A stretch of DNA of 64,000 nt from Butyrivibrio fibrisolvens. GTDB lineage: Bacteria > Bacillota > Clostridia > Lachnospirales > Lachnospiraceae. Where the stretch lies: assembly GCF_023206215.1 (NCBI RefSeq), contig NZ_CP065800.1, positions 868,001 to 932,000 on the forward strand, written 5' to 3'. Shown piece by piece: positions 8,246 to 17,196 of this stretch (position 1 is its first letter; every line of letters begins with the position of its first letter). Both the position numbers and the translations under genes were made by a program. The notes under the pieces were generated by a model. It was given only the letters and a program-made list of their open reading frames with translations, did no database searches and was not told the origin of the DNA.

Positions 8246-10828
8246 ATGGATAACGAAAACAATAACGAACGAAAAGATAAGGGCAGCGGTAACTCATCCG
8301 GCAACAGACAAAGCCTTCTGATGCTCCTTTTGGCAGCGCTTGTATGTATGTTTGTGGTGTCTTATCTGACCAATGCTCTTAGCAGCGCTTCAACTATCGA
8401 GATCAGATATGACCAGTTCATAGAGATGCTTGATAATAAGCAGATAGAATCTGTAGTCATTGAGTCTGACAAAATCACCATCACACCCAATGAAGATGGA
8501 ATCATAGCTTATAACAAGAATAACAAAAAAGAAGAGATAGCAACTCCCGATACCAAGTTCTATACCGGTATAGTAACGGACTTTGAACTTCAGCAGAAGC
8601 TTGAAGATGCAGGTATCGAGTATACATCCACAGTTCCGGATTCAAGGAGCTACATTATCTCACTTGTATTGTCATATGTACTACCTGTAGTGATCTTATG
8701 GATACTTCTTGGGTTCCTCTTTAGGCGTATGTCCAAGGGAGCAGGCGGTATCTTCAATGTAGGTAAGTCCAATGCCAAGGTATATGTTCAGAAAGAAACC
8801 GGTGTTACCTTCAAGGATGTAGCAGGTGAAGATGAAGCTAAAGAGTCACTTGTAGAAGTCGTAGACTTCCTTCATAACCCGGGCAAATATGTCAAGATCG
8901 GAGCTAAACTTCCTAAGGGAGCACTTCTTGTAGGACCTCCCGGAACAGGTAAGACACTTCTTGCCAAGGCTGTTGCAGGTGAAGCACATGTTCCTTTCTA
9001 TTCACTTGCTGGTTCTGACTTTATAGAGCTGTATGTCGGCGTTGGTGCAAGCCGTGTAAGAGACCTATTTGCAGAAGCTAATAAGAATGCACCTTGTATC
9101 ATCTTCATCGATGAGATCGATGCTATAGGTCGTAGCCGTGATTCCAAGTTTGGAGGCGGCAATGAAGAAAGAGAACAGACCCTCAACCAGCTCCTTTCCG
9201 AGATGGACGGTTTTGATTCAAGTAAAGGTGTTCTCATACTAGGTGCTACCAACAGACCTGAGATACTTGATAAGGCTCTCCTTCGTCCGGGACGTTTTGA
9301 CAGAAGGATCATCGTTGATAAGCCTGATCTTAAGGGCCGAGTAGAGATCCTCAAGGTTCACTCCAAGGATGTCAAGATGGATGAAACTGTAGATCTTGAA
9401 GAGGTTGCACTTGCAACAAGCGGCGCTGTCGGTTCTGACCTTGCCAATATGATCAATGAAGCAGCCATCAACGCTGTTAAAGGTAAGCGCGACTATGTAT
9501 CCCAGAAAGACCTCATGGAAGCTGTAGAACAGGTTCTTGTAGGTAAGGAGAAAAAAGACAGAATCCTCTCCAAGGAAGAGCGTAAGCTCGTATCTTATCA
9601 TGAAGTGGGACATGCACTTATCAGTGCTGTTCAGAAAAATACAGAGCCTGTACAGAAGATCACTATCGTGCCACGTACCATGGGTGCTCTTGGATATGTA
9701 ATGCAGGTTCCTGAAGAAGAGAAGTTCTTAAGTACAAAAGATGAAATGCACGATGATATAGTTGTGGCTCTGGGCGGACGTGCTGCAGAAGAGGTTATCT
9801 TCAACACAGTCACAACCGGTGCTCAGAACGATATAGAGAAGGCTACAGAGCTTGCAAGATCCATGATCACTATGTACGGAATGAGTGATAAGTTCGGACT
9901 TATGCAGCTTGAATCCATTCAGAACAGATATCTTGACGGCCGCAAAGAACTCAACTGCTCAGACCAGACAGCAGCTGACGTTGATAAGGAAGTTATGAAA
10001 GTTCTTGCTTCCTGCTACGAAGAAGCTAAGGAGATAATAAAGGCGCACCTGACAACTATGGACCGCCTGGCAGAGCATCTTATCAGCAAAGAAACCATTT
10101 CAGGTAAGGAGTTCATGAGAATCTACCGTGAGGTAGAAGGTCTCTCAGAACCTACCGAAGAAGAGAAGAATCAGTCAAGACTCAGAATATATGCAACAAG
10201 ACCGGAATCAGCAAGAGTTGGAGAAAGCAGCGCAGAAAGTGATAATGCTGCAAGCAATAGCTCTTCGATGCAGTCTTTAGGAGGACTTGGATCTGAAGCT
10301 TCTAATGAACCCAAGAAGCCAAGTGCTATAGATCTTCTTTCATCAAGAAAGACATCATCTGATATAGCCGCAGAAAAGCCTAAGACCAAGAGCTCATTTG
10401 ACGAAGCCATGAATGATGCTCATAACTGGATGAGCGGACAGTCATCTTATAGCAGTAATAATGACCAGACAAGCGAAAGTCAGGATACATCTAAAGATGC
10501 TGATACGTTACCTTCAAGTGATGGTCAGGCGATTGCAGATACAGACTATGTTCAAAGGCCAAGCACCCTTTACGGCAGTGATGCCAACAAAGGCAAGGAT
10601 GATAAGAAAAATGAGCCTGATCCTATGGATATCCTGACAAGGCAGGGAGGATTTGACTCAGCAAGAGACAGTAGATACATCTGGGCTAACCAGCCTGAGA
10701 ACCTGTGGTCTAATGAGAAGAAGGATGATAGTGAAGATTCTTCCAAGCAGTCAGGCGGAAGATTCTCACATGTTCCGGATGACTTTGATTCCAGATCAGA
10801 TAAGTCTGATGAAGGTTCTGACAACTAA
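8246..10828 (+). CDS. ftsH: ATP-dependent zinc metalloprotease FtsH with a long disordered tail
   Basis: Membrane-anchored AAA+ protease that degrades misfolded and regulatory membrane or cytosolic proteins. Two membrane helices (about residues 24-45 and 132-158) flank the extracytoplasmic domain. Walker A GPPGTGKT is at 230-237, Walker B FIDEID near 288, the zinc motif HEVGH at 452-456. At 860 residues it is about 200 longer than usual: from about residue 645 on there is a Ser/Asp/Lys-rich, low-complexity tail with no known domain, ending SDKSDEGSDN. It has its own promoter and a terminator-like hairpin downstream. Function is certain; the tail is the odd feature. Confidence 0.97.
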   Translation: MDNENNNERKDKGSGNSSGNRQSLLMLLLAALVCMFVVSYLTNALSSASTIEIRYDQFIEMLDNKQIESVVIESDKITITPNEDGIIAYNKNNKKEEIATPDTKFYTGIVTDFELQQKLEDAGIEYTSTVPDSRSYIISLVLSYVLPVVILWILLGFLFRRMSKGAGGIFNVGKSNAKVYVQKETGVTFKDVAGEDEAKESLVEVVDFLHNPGKYVKIGAKLPKGALLVGPPGTGKTLLAKAVAGEAHVPFYSLAGSDFIELYVGVGASRVRDLFAEANKNAPCIIFIDEIDAIGRSRDSKFGGGNEEREQTLNQLLSEMDGFDSSKGVLILGATNRPEILDKALLRPGRFDRRIIVDKPDLKGRVEILKVHSKDVKMDETVDLEEVALATSGAVGSDLANMINEAAINAVKGKRDYVSQKDLMEAVEQVLVGKEKKDRILSKEERKLVSYHEVGHALISAVQKNTEPVQKITIVPRTMGALGYVMQVPEEEKFLSTKDEMHDDIVVALGGRAAEEVIFNTVTTGAQNDIEKATELARSMITMYGMSDKFGLMQLESIQNRYLDGRKELNCSDQTAADVDKEVMKVLASCYEEAKEIIKAHLTTMDRLAEHLISKETISGKEFMRIYREVEGLSEPTEEEKNQSRLRIYATRPESARVGESSAESDNAASNSSSMQSLGGLGSEASNEPKKPSAIDLLSSRKTSSDIAAEKPKTKSSFDEAMNDAHNWMSGQSSYSSNNDQTSESQDTSKDADTLPSSDGQAIADTDYVQRPSTLYGSDANKGKDDKKNEPDPMDILTRQGGFDSARDSRYIWANQPENLWSNEKKDDSEDSSKQSGGRFSHVPDDFDSRSDKSDEGSDN

Positions 10829-10868
10829 AGTTATATTTTAAAATGAAATAAAAGCACCGAAGATAAAT

Positions 10869-10917
10869 AGTGCATCTGCATTACAGTTTGAAAGATAATT
10901 AGTGGTGTAGGTGCACT
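10869..10917 (+). terminator. Hairpin after ftsH
   Basis: A 16-bp stem with several G-U pairs (AGTGCATCTGCATTAC with GTGGTGTAGGTGCACT), followed by TATTGTATT. Probable terminator. Confidence 0.5.
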
Positions 10918-10991
10918 TATTGTATTAAGAAGTAAGCTTACGTGTTCATCAGCCTCTGCATATAGGTAATATGTGAGGCATGAGGTAGTAT

Positions 10992-12872
10992 ATGGAAGAA
11001 AACAGATTTGATGTAAAAGAAGAACTCAAAAAACTCCCCCACAGTCCGGGCGTATATATAATGCACGACGCAGATGATGTAATCATGTATGTGGGCAAGG
11101 CTATAGACCTTCACAAGCGTGTTCAGTCCTACTTTAGGAAAATAGTAGGCCGCGGCCCCCAGATAGATCAGATGGTCTCTAAGATTGCGAGATTTGAATA
11201 TATCGTTACGGATTCAGAACTTGAAGCTCTTGTCCTTGAGAACAATCTGATCAAAGAGAACAGACCCAGATACAATACGCTGCTCAAGGATGATAAGACT
11301 TATCCCTATATCAAGGTAACAGTACAGGAGGAGTATCCAAGGATTCTTTTTTCAAGACTTATGAGAAAAGATAAGGCCAGATACTTTGGCCCTTTTACCA
11401 GCGCTCAGGCTGTTAAGTCTACTATAGATCTTATTAACAAAATATACGGTCTTAGAACCTGCAACAGGTCTCTTCCCAAGGATATAGGCCAGCAAAGACC
11501 CTGTCTTAACTACTATATGGGAAGATGCTGCGGGCCATGTACAGGTAAGGTAAGTCAGGAAGAATACAGGCAGCATATAGATAAGGCTCTGGACTTTCTC
11601 TCCGGCAATTATAATGTCATCTTAAAAGACCTTGAAGATAAGATGTATAAGGCTTCGGAAGAGATGGACTTCGAGAAGGCAGCGCACTTTAGAGACCTTC
11701 TAAGTGATGTCAGAAGCGTTGCCCAGAAGCAGAAGATGACTGACTCTTCTATGGAGGATAAGGATATCATAGCTATAGCTTCTGATGAAAGCGATGCTGT
11801 TATTCAGGTATTCTTCGTAAGAGACGGACGTCTTATAGGACGTGAGCACTTCTACATGACGCATGTAGGAGGTAATCCGCAGGAAGAGATACTGCTTGAT
11901 TTTGTGAAGCAGTTCTATTCGGGTACTCCTTTTATTCCAAGAGAGCTCATGCTGCCTGTTGCTATAGAGGATCAGGAAGTGATAGAGAAGTGGCTATCCG
12001 GAAGGAAGGGAAGCCGCATGTATATCACTGTCCCTGAAAGAGGTCAGAAGGAAAAGCTCATGGAGCTTGCTGCAGAGAATGCATCTCTTATTTTATCCAA
12101 AGACAGGGAGAGGATAAAGCGCGAAGAAGGAAGGACTATAGGCGCTGTCAAAGAGATAGAGAAGATCCTGGGCATGAAGAATCTTGTCAGAATGGAAGCT
12201 TATGATATATCGAATATAAGCGGCTTTGCCAATGTTGGATCTATGGTCGTATTCGAAAAGGGTAAGCCCAAAAAGAGCGACTACAGAAAGTTCAGGATCA
12301 AGTCTGTAGAAGGTCCTAATGATTATGCCTGCATGCATGAAGTCCTTACAAGAAGGCTTCTTCACGGACTTGAAGAAAGGCAGGACATGGAGCTTAGAAA
12401 TATAGATGCCCAGTATGGAAGCTTCACCAGATTCCCTGATCTGATCCTCATGGATGGTGGACGAGGTCAGGTCAATATCTGCCTTCAGGTCCTTGATGAG
12501 CTTGGTATCAATATACCAGTATGCGGTATGGTCAAGGACGACAATCACAGAACAAGAGGCCTTTATTTTAACAATGTAGAGCTGCCTATAGACACTCGCA
12601 GCGAAGGCTTTAAGCTTATAACAAGGATCCAGGACGAAGCTCATAGATTCGCCATAGAATATCACAGATCCTTAAGAAGCAAAGCTCAGGTAAGATCTGT
12701 CCTTGACGACATACCCGGAATCGGAGCTGCCAGAAGGAAAGCTCTCATGAGAGACTTTGAGTCGATCAAGGATATTAAAGAGGCTTCTGTAGAGGAACTT
12801 ATGAAGGTCCCTGAACTTAGGGAAAAAGAAGCTTTGGCAGTCTACGAATTCTTTCATAAAGAAGAAAAGTAA
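10992..12872 (+). CDS. uvrC: Excinuclease ABC subunit C
   Basis: Nuclease of nucleotide excision repair that makes both incisions on damaged DNA handed over by UvrB. 626 residues, normal length. The GIY-YIG domain opens with [20 protein letters not shown] (3' incision), a UVR motif for UvrB contact lies near 205-235, the RNase H-like domain (5' incision) includes AYDISNISG and ILMDGGRGQ, and a helix-hairpin-helix pair with [13 protein letters not shown] ends the protein. Start ATG with a weak GAGGTAG site. Single gene, followed by the giant palindrome. Confidence 0.97.
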   Translation: MEENRFDVKEELKKLPHSPGVYIMHDADDVIMYVGKAIDLHKRVQSYFRKIVGRGPQIDQMVSKIARFEYIVTDSELEALVLENNLIKENRPRYNTLLKDDKTYPYIKVTVQEEYPRILFSRLMRKDKARYFGPFTSAQAVKSTIDLINKIYGLRTCNRSLPKDIGQQRPCLNYYMGRCCGPCTGKVSQEEYRQHIDKALDFLSGNYNVILKDLEDKMYKASEEMDFEKAAHFRDLLSDVRSVAQKQKMTDSSMEDKDIIAIASDESDAVIQVFFVRDGRLIGREHFYMTHVGGNPQEEILLDFVKQFYSGTPFIPRELMLPVAIEDQEVIEKWLSGRKGSRMYITVPERGQKEKLMELAAENASLILSKDRERIKREEGRTIGAVKEIEKILGMKNLVRMEAYDISNISGFANVGSMVVFEKGKPKKSDYRKFRIKSVEGPNDYACMHEVLTRRLLHGLEERQDMELRNIDAQYGSFTRFPDLILMDGGRGQVNICLQVLDELGINIPVCGMVKDDNHRTRGLYFNNVELPIDTRSEGFKLITRIQDEAHRFAIEYHRSLRSKAQVRSVLDDIPGIGAARRKALMRDFESIKDIKEASVEELMKVPELREKEALAVYEFFHKEEK

Positions 12873-12888
12873 AATGTATTAGTTATTG

Positions 12889-13184
12889 AAACTTCGCACT
12901 TGCCAAACATATGTCACCCCTTGAGGCAGCGCCGCTGCGGACAGTTTATAATGTATTTTCGTATCTTGAAGGTGTTATAAATTCAGGGCACGATATCTGG
13001 AGCTTTATATTCTAGGGGCTGAAACTCGCTTCGCTCAAACATGCAGCCCCTATGCAGAATATAAAACTCCATCTATCATGCTCCTGAATTTTATAACACC
13101 TTCAAAAGATACGAAAATGCATTATAAATTGTCCACATCGGCACTGCCTCAAGGGGTGACATATGTTTGGCAAGTGCGAAGTTT
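12889..13184. repeat. Giant palindrome (296 bp)
   Basis: Two arms of about 140 bases, nearly 90% complementary by eye, starting AAACTTCGCACTTGCCAAAC and ending with its exact reverse complement. The outer 35 bases pair perfectly. The tip is AGGGGCTG-(22-base loop)-CAGCCCCT. Differences between the arms are scattered single substitutions, many of them transitions, plus one or two small indels. It has no ORF. It fills most of the 504-base gap between uvrC and the GH120 gene; the remaining 190 bases before GH120 are AT-rich and hold only the likely promoter region and ribosome binding site. Confidence 0.9.
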
Positions 13185-13376
13185 AATTTAGTTATTTAAA
13201 AAATGGTTTTGATATAAAAAGTATTGATGAGGTATTTTGCAAAATCAGCAATGAAATTTAGTTGATAATAAAAAATGATATATATTGAGTAAAAAATATA
13301 AGTACATATGCAATCCGGAAAGGATAAAATAGTATAGTAAATACCAATCATATAGACACAAGGAGAGAAGGTATAT

Positions 13377-15371
13377 ATGACATTATATGTTGATGTAAAT
13401 GCAAAGCATGATGGTAATGGCTCGAAAGAGCTTCCGTTTAGAAGGATAGGTGAGGCTGCTAAGGTTGCAATGCCTGGTGATGAAGTTCTTGTAGCTCCGG
13501 GAACATACAGAGAGTATGTTGATCCTGTAAATGCAGGAACAGAGGATAAGAGGATCGTGTATAAGAGCACTGAGCCTCTTGGAGCGATCATAACAGGAGC
13601 AGAGAGGGTTACAGGCTGGACCAGATATGAGGGAGATGTCTGGACAGCAAGAGTTCGTAACGGAATCTTCGGATCATACAATCCGTATACAACACTTGTA
13701 TACGGAGACTGGTACTTCGCAACTCCCAATAAGCATACAGGATGTGTATGGATGGGCGATGAAGCTCTCTATGAAGCTCTTAGCGTTGAAGAAGTTATAG
13801 AAGCCAAGGTATATGACTGCTCATGGGATCCTGAAAGATCTACAAGAAAGTGGTATGCCCAGCAGGATACAGAGACTGATGAAACAGTATTTTATGCAAA
13901 CTTTGGAGGAGCTGATCCTAATAAAGAGAATGTAGAGATCAATGTAAGACGTGAATGTTTCATGCCTAGTCAAGAAGGCATCAGTTATATCACAGTAAGC
14001 GGATTTAATATTAATAAAGCTGCTACAACATGGGCACCCCCTGCAGCATATCAGGACGGAATGATCGCTCCTCACTGGAGTAAGGGCTGGATCATAGAAG
14101 ACTGCGAGATCTGGGGCAGTAAATGTGCCGGAATCTGCGTAGGACGTTATTACGATCCGGAGAATAGTAACTTCTATACTACAAGGCATGTTAAGAGCCC
14201 TACTCAGATGGAGAGAGATTCTGTATGCCGTGGTCAGTATTATGGATGGCTTAAAGAGAAGATTGGCGGCCATATAATCAGGAGAAACAACATCCACCAC
14301 TGCGAACAGGGCGGAATCATAGGCCGTATGGGCGGCGTCTTCAGTATCATAGAGGACAATCATATCCATCATATCAATAACATGATGGAACTTGGAGGAG
14401 CAGAGATAGCCGGTATCAAGATGCATGCAGCTATCGATGTAGTCATGAGAAGGAATCACATACATCACTGTACTATGGGTATCTGGTGCGACTGGGAAGC
14501 TCAGGGTACCAGGATCACTCAGAACCTTCTTCATGATAATGAGAGACCATCTTTTGCCAAGCAGCTTGAGGGCGGTATGACTTGCCAGGATATATTTGTT
14601 GAAGTAAGCCATGGTCCTACACTTATAGATAACAATATCCTTCTGTCAGATGTATCACTTCGTATCGCGACTCAGGGCGTTGCTATGGTTCATAATCTGT
14701 GCGCAGGCTCTTTTACCATGGTAGGAGATGGTACATCATGGAGATATACTCCATATCACATGCCGCATAGAACAGAAGTCATGGGCTTTATGACTATACT
14801 CCACGGAGATGACCGTTTCTACAACAACATCTTCATACAGAAGTGGCCGTCAGAAGACCTGGTACTTCTAAGTGATTCTCAGCCTGATCAGAAGATTGTA
14901 GAGAACAGGAAAGTTGGCACATACTGTTTTGACGAGTATCCTGTATATGATGAGTGGCTCTCCAAATTCGATATGGAAGAAGAACATCCTAACATGATGA
15001 AGCATGACCCGTTCCACTTCGCTCATCTGCCTGTATGGATCGATGGAAATGCATACTTCGAAGGTGCAAAGCCTTGGAAGAACGAGAAGAACTTCTTCAC
15101 AGACGATTCCGGCAAGGTCTATGTAGATGTTGTAGAAAAAGACGGTGAGTACTATCTTGATACCAATATCTATGACGTACTTAAGGATTTCAAGGCAGGC
15201 ATGATCTCAACAGATACACTTGGCGAAGCCTTTGAGCCATCACAGAAGTTCGAGAACCCTGATGGAACTCCTATCACATTTAATGTGGATTATCTGGGTG
15301 GTCACCGCGGCGCAGATGTGATCCCGGGACCTTTTGCAACAAGTGATAGTGCGAAGGAAAGACTATATTGA
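13377..15371 (+). CDS. Glycoside hydrolase family 120 beta-xylosidase
   Basis: 664 residues with no signal peptide, so cytoplasmic, releasing xylose from imported xylo-oligosaccharides. It follows the family founder XylC of Thermoanaerobacterium as I remember it: N-terminal GDEVLVAPGTYREYV, WAPPAAYQDGMI, SKGWIIEDCEIW, then the parallel beta-helix core. The likely nucleophile is Asp-372 in WCDWEAQGTR and the acid/base Glu-409 in DIFVEVSHGP. A 14-residue insertion lies between these two compared with XylC. AGGAGAG lies about 10 bases before the ATG. Family assignment is confident; xylan as substrate fits a fibre degrader. Confidence 0.9.
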   Translation: MTLYVDVNAKHDGNGSKELPFRRIGEAAKVAMPGDEVLVAPGTYREYVDPVNAGTEDKRIVYKSTEPLGAIITGAERVTGWTRYEGDVWTARVRNGIFGSYNPYTTLVYGDWYFATPNKHTGCVWMGDEALYEALSVEEVIEAKVYDCSWDPERSTRKWYAQQDTETDETVFYANFGGADPNKENVEINVRRECFMPSQEGISYITVSGFNINKAATTWAPPAAYQDGMIAPHWSKGWIIEDCEIWGSKCAGICVGRYYDPENSNFYTTRHVKSPTQMERDSVCRGQYYGWLKEKIGGHIIRRNNIHHCEQGGIIGRMGGVFSIIEDNHIHHINNMMELGGAEIAGIKMHAAIDVVMRRNHIHHCTMGIWCDWEAQGTRITQNLLHDNERPSFAKQLEGGMTCQDIFVEVSHGPTLIDNNILLSDVSLRIATQGVAMVHNLCAGSFTMVGDGTSWRYTPYHMPHRTEVMGFMTILHGDDRFYNNIFIQKWPSEDLVLLSDSQPDQKIVENRKVGTYCFDEYPVYDEWLSKFDMEEEHPNMMKHDPFHFAHLPVWIDGNAYFEGAKPWKNEKNFFTDDSGKVYVDVVEKDGEYYLDTNIYDVLKDFKAGMISTDTLGEAFEPSQKFENPDGTPITFNVDYLGGHRGADVIPGPFATSDSAKERLY

Positions 15372-15391
15372 AGATAGAGTAAAAATATAAC

Positions 15392-15420
15392 GGTGACCGG
15401 TTCGATCCCGGTCGCCGGCA
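15392..15420 (+). other. tRNA 3'-end remnant / att site (left)
   Basis: GGTGACCGGTTCGATCCCGG followed by TCGCCGGCA forms a perfect T-arm (ACCGG-TTCGATC-CCGGT) plus a 3' acceptor strand CGCCGGC and discriminator A, as in a tRNA of the GCCGGCG... type. The 5' two thirds of the tRNA are absent. The 18 bases at 15400-15417 recur exactly at 19736-19753, so this is taken as the left attachment site of an integrative element. Confidence 0.75.
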
Positions 15421-15430
15421 GTAGTGTGTT

Positions 15431-15470
15431 GGTCGCAAGCTTAGACTTTATCTGAGTTTGCGACCTCTTT
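15431..15470 (+). terminator. Terminator next to the tRNA remnant
   Basis: A 15-bp stem (GGTCGCAAGCTTAGA / TCTGAGTTTGCGACC, with three wobble pairs) and loop CTTTA, then CTCTTTCATTTTTT. Its position right after the tRNA end fits a tRNA terminator. Confidence 0.7.
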
Positions 15471-15486
15471 CATTTTTTATACATTT

Positions 15487-15516
15487 GGTTCGAACTGGTT
15501 CAAATTTGGTCCAACT
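15487..15516. promoter_or_regulatory. Candidate integrase arm-binding repeats (left)
   Basis: Short direct repeats TTGGTTCGAAC, CTGGTTCAAA and TTTGGTCCAA are spaced by about 11 bases next to the left att site. The same TGGTTCAAA unit occurs twice near the right end (19660-19680), as expected for arm-type sites of a tyrosine recombinase. Inferred. Confidence 0.4.
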
Positions 15517-15583
15517 CAGTAAATATCAGCATCTAGACGATTTAAGTTGCACACAATGTTATGCATTAAATTTGCATAATCAC

Positions 15584-16465
15584 TCATGATACACCAAGTA
15601 TCAATCCGAGCTGTTCTTCCATATCCTTAGGATCCTCAACATCTTCATAGATATAGTGTTCTGTCATTCTTCTATTGGAGTGACCAAGATTTTTTTGTAA
15701 AAATGCAATATCTACACCGGATGATCGCATTATTGATGCTACAGTGAAGCGAAGTTTGTGACTTGAGAGATATGGAACACCTGCTTCACCACAATACTTT
15801 CTAAGGCGCTCATTAAACGTGTCGTTGTTGATTGGCCTGCCATGACACATAAAGAGATATTCCCCATCAGGGTTTATTTCTTTTGCCATATTTAGAATCT
15901 CGACAGCTTCAGAAATAAGAGTAATCTCTCTTACTGAGTAGTGGGCATTTCCCTTTGGAAGCTTTTCATTTACTCGTCTCGGAGCTTTGTCAACCTTAAG
16001 GTATTTGGTATTGACAGCATATTCAGATTCTTCTACAAGCTGATGGCGTATTGTCAGAGTATTACCTGAAAGGTCATCATAACGTATTGCCCTTAATTCT
16101 CCAATTCTAAAAGTAGAGTATAGTGCAAGTTGGATAGCAAGGGTATAACCGTCCTGCTTAAGCGTCCTGAGGTATTTTAAGAGCTTTTGGCGTTCATCTT
16201 TTCTGAATGCCTTATTCTGATGATTGGGTTCTTTGAATTTGAGCTCTGTAGTGACAATAGATGGGATGAAATTAACCGCAATATATTCATTTTCAGCTGC
16301 AAAGGTAAAGACTCCGTTAAGTGCAGATTTTCGGTTAACAAATGCCTTTCTTGTTATAAGACCCGGACCAGTCCAGCGCTCATACATATATTTGATATCT
16401 CTTTTCTTGATATCGCTTATCTGCATTTCAGCTATAGGCTCATTCTTGAAGACATTTTTTAACAT
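15584..16465 (-). CDS. Tyrosine recombinase (integrase), N-terminus lost
   Basis: Phage/ICE-type integrase, 293 residues against about 380-400 for complete relatives. The catalytic domain is intact: Arg in TFRIGELRAIR, H-x-x-R in HKLRFT, LGHSN and the tyrosine of TEHYIYED. What remains starts inside the core-binding domain (PIAEMQISDIKKRDIKYMYERW); the arm-binding domain and the first part of the core-binding domain are missing. The frame stays open upstream across the junction with the neighbouring gene fragment, and no ribosome binding site is seen. Likely inactive or impaired. It lies next to the left att site, pointing toward it. Confidence 0.85.
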   Translation of the reverse strand: MLKNVFKNEPIAEMQISDIKKRDIKYMYERWTGPGLITRKAFVNRKSALNGVFTFAAENEYIAVNFIPSIVTTELKFKEPNHQNKAFRKDERQKLLKYLRTLKQDGYTLAIQLALYSTFRIGELRAIRYDDLSGNTLTIRHQLVEESEYAVNTKYLKVDKAPRRVNEKLPKGNAHYSVREITLISEAVEILNMAKEINPDGEYLFMCHGRPINNDTFNERLRKYCGEAGVPYLSSHKLRFTVASIMRSSGVDIAFLQKNLGHSNRRMTEHYIYEDVEDPKDMEEQLGLILGVS

Positions 16466-16474
16466 GGACAGATC

Positions 16475-16853
16475 TTCTTGTATTGTCTTAGAGGGACTGC
16501 AAAGAAATGGTTCTCCCAGAGCAACGTTTGAAACAGATGAAGATAGGCGCGTGTTATGGGTGACGATACCAATTCAGCCGGACTACTTTGAAAGTTTAGA
16601 TAGTTTGGATAGTTTAGATAGTTCGGATACTAACCAAAATGATATATCTTCAAAACAAGATATCAACGACAAAGAAATACAATTGCTAGAGTTACTGGAA
16701 CAAGAACCAACAATTACCTTAGTTAAAGCTGCAGAAAAATTAGGTTGGAAAGAAACTCTTGTAAAATATTATGTTGCTTCTTTGAAGAAAAAGAAAATGC
16801 TTTCGAGAAATGGAACAAGTCACAATGGTGTTTGGGTAGTAAGTAAAGATTAA
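16475..16853 (+). pseudogene. C-terminal fragment of an ATP-binding transcriptional regulator (AlbA_2 / HATPase_c_4 type)
   Basis: The readable part is LEGLQRNGSPRATFETDEDR, then VTIPIQPDYF, a Ser/Leu/Asp repeat and a final winged-helix (EPTITLVKAAEKLGWKETLVKYYVASLKKKKM). This matches the end of RecG-like putative regulators as I know them. All the upstream domains are gone: upstream, the same frame runs antisense through the integrase, so the apparent longer ORF there is spurious. The break lies at about 16465-16490, the same point where the divergent integrase lost its N-terminus. Confidence 0.7.
16593..16628 (+). repeat. Four tandem 9-bp units
   Basis: AGTTTAGAT, AGTTTGGAT, AGTTTAGAT, AGTTCGGAT in tandem, coding SLDSLDSLDSSD in the linker of the regulator fragment. 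A slippage-prone microsatellite. Confidence 0.85.
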
Positions 16854-17196
16854 CCCTTATAGCTTCGCGTCTAACTATAAACTTGCGAATATGAAACATT
16901 AAACACGGAAGCGGTAGTTTTATAGTCACGGTCATGATTTATACATTACTGGACTATTTGCTGCCGCTATTTTTTGCCGTTTTCAAAGTCGTTGGTGGCG
17001 CTTGCTGAGCACAGCCGGAATATAGCAGAATCATTGTTGTGACAGTTATTAAGTTTATATTCGTGGTTATTATGTAATGCGAGATGCTGATTTGGCTATG
17101 CATTATATATATGAGTATACAGAGAGGGTTACGCGATTAACCCATTGCAAAACCGGCGCTTCTGTTGAATAATCAATTCAAAAGGAGCGCTTTTTT
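16854..17196. other. Intergenic region before the LacI gene
   Basis: No gene found in 343 bases. A short inverted pair (GCGGTAG...CTGCCGC, about 16910-16970) and the LacI ribosome binding site AAAAGGAGCG (17180-17189) are the only notable parts. An operator for the LacI protein is expected here but I cannot identify one. Confidence 0.4.

Noticed and set aside
15584..16465. Intact, active integrase
   Set aside because: The catalytic motifs are there, but about 90 N-terminal residues are missing and no ribosome binding site precedes the remaining ATG.
16224..16480. N-terminal part of the plus-strand 209-codon ORF
   Set aside because: It is the antisense of the integrase and has no protein features; only the part after about 16475 matches a known family.
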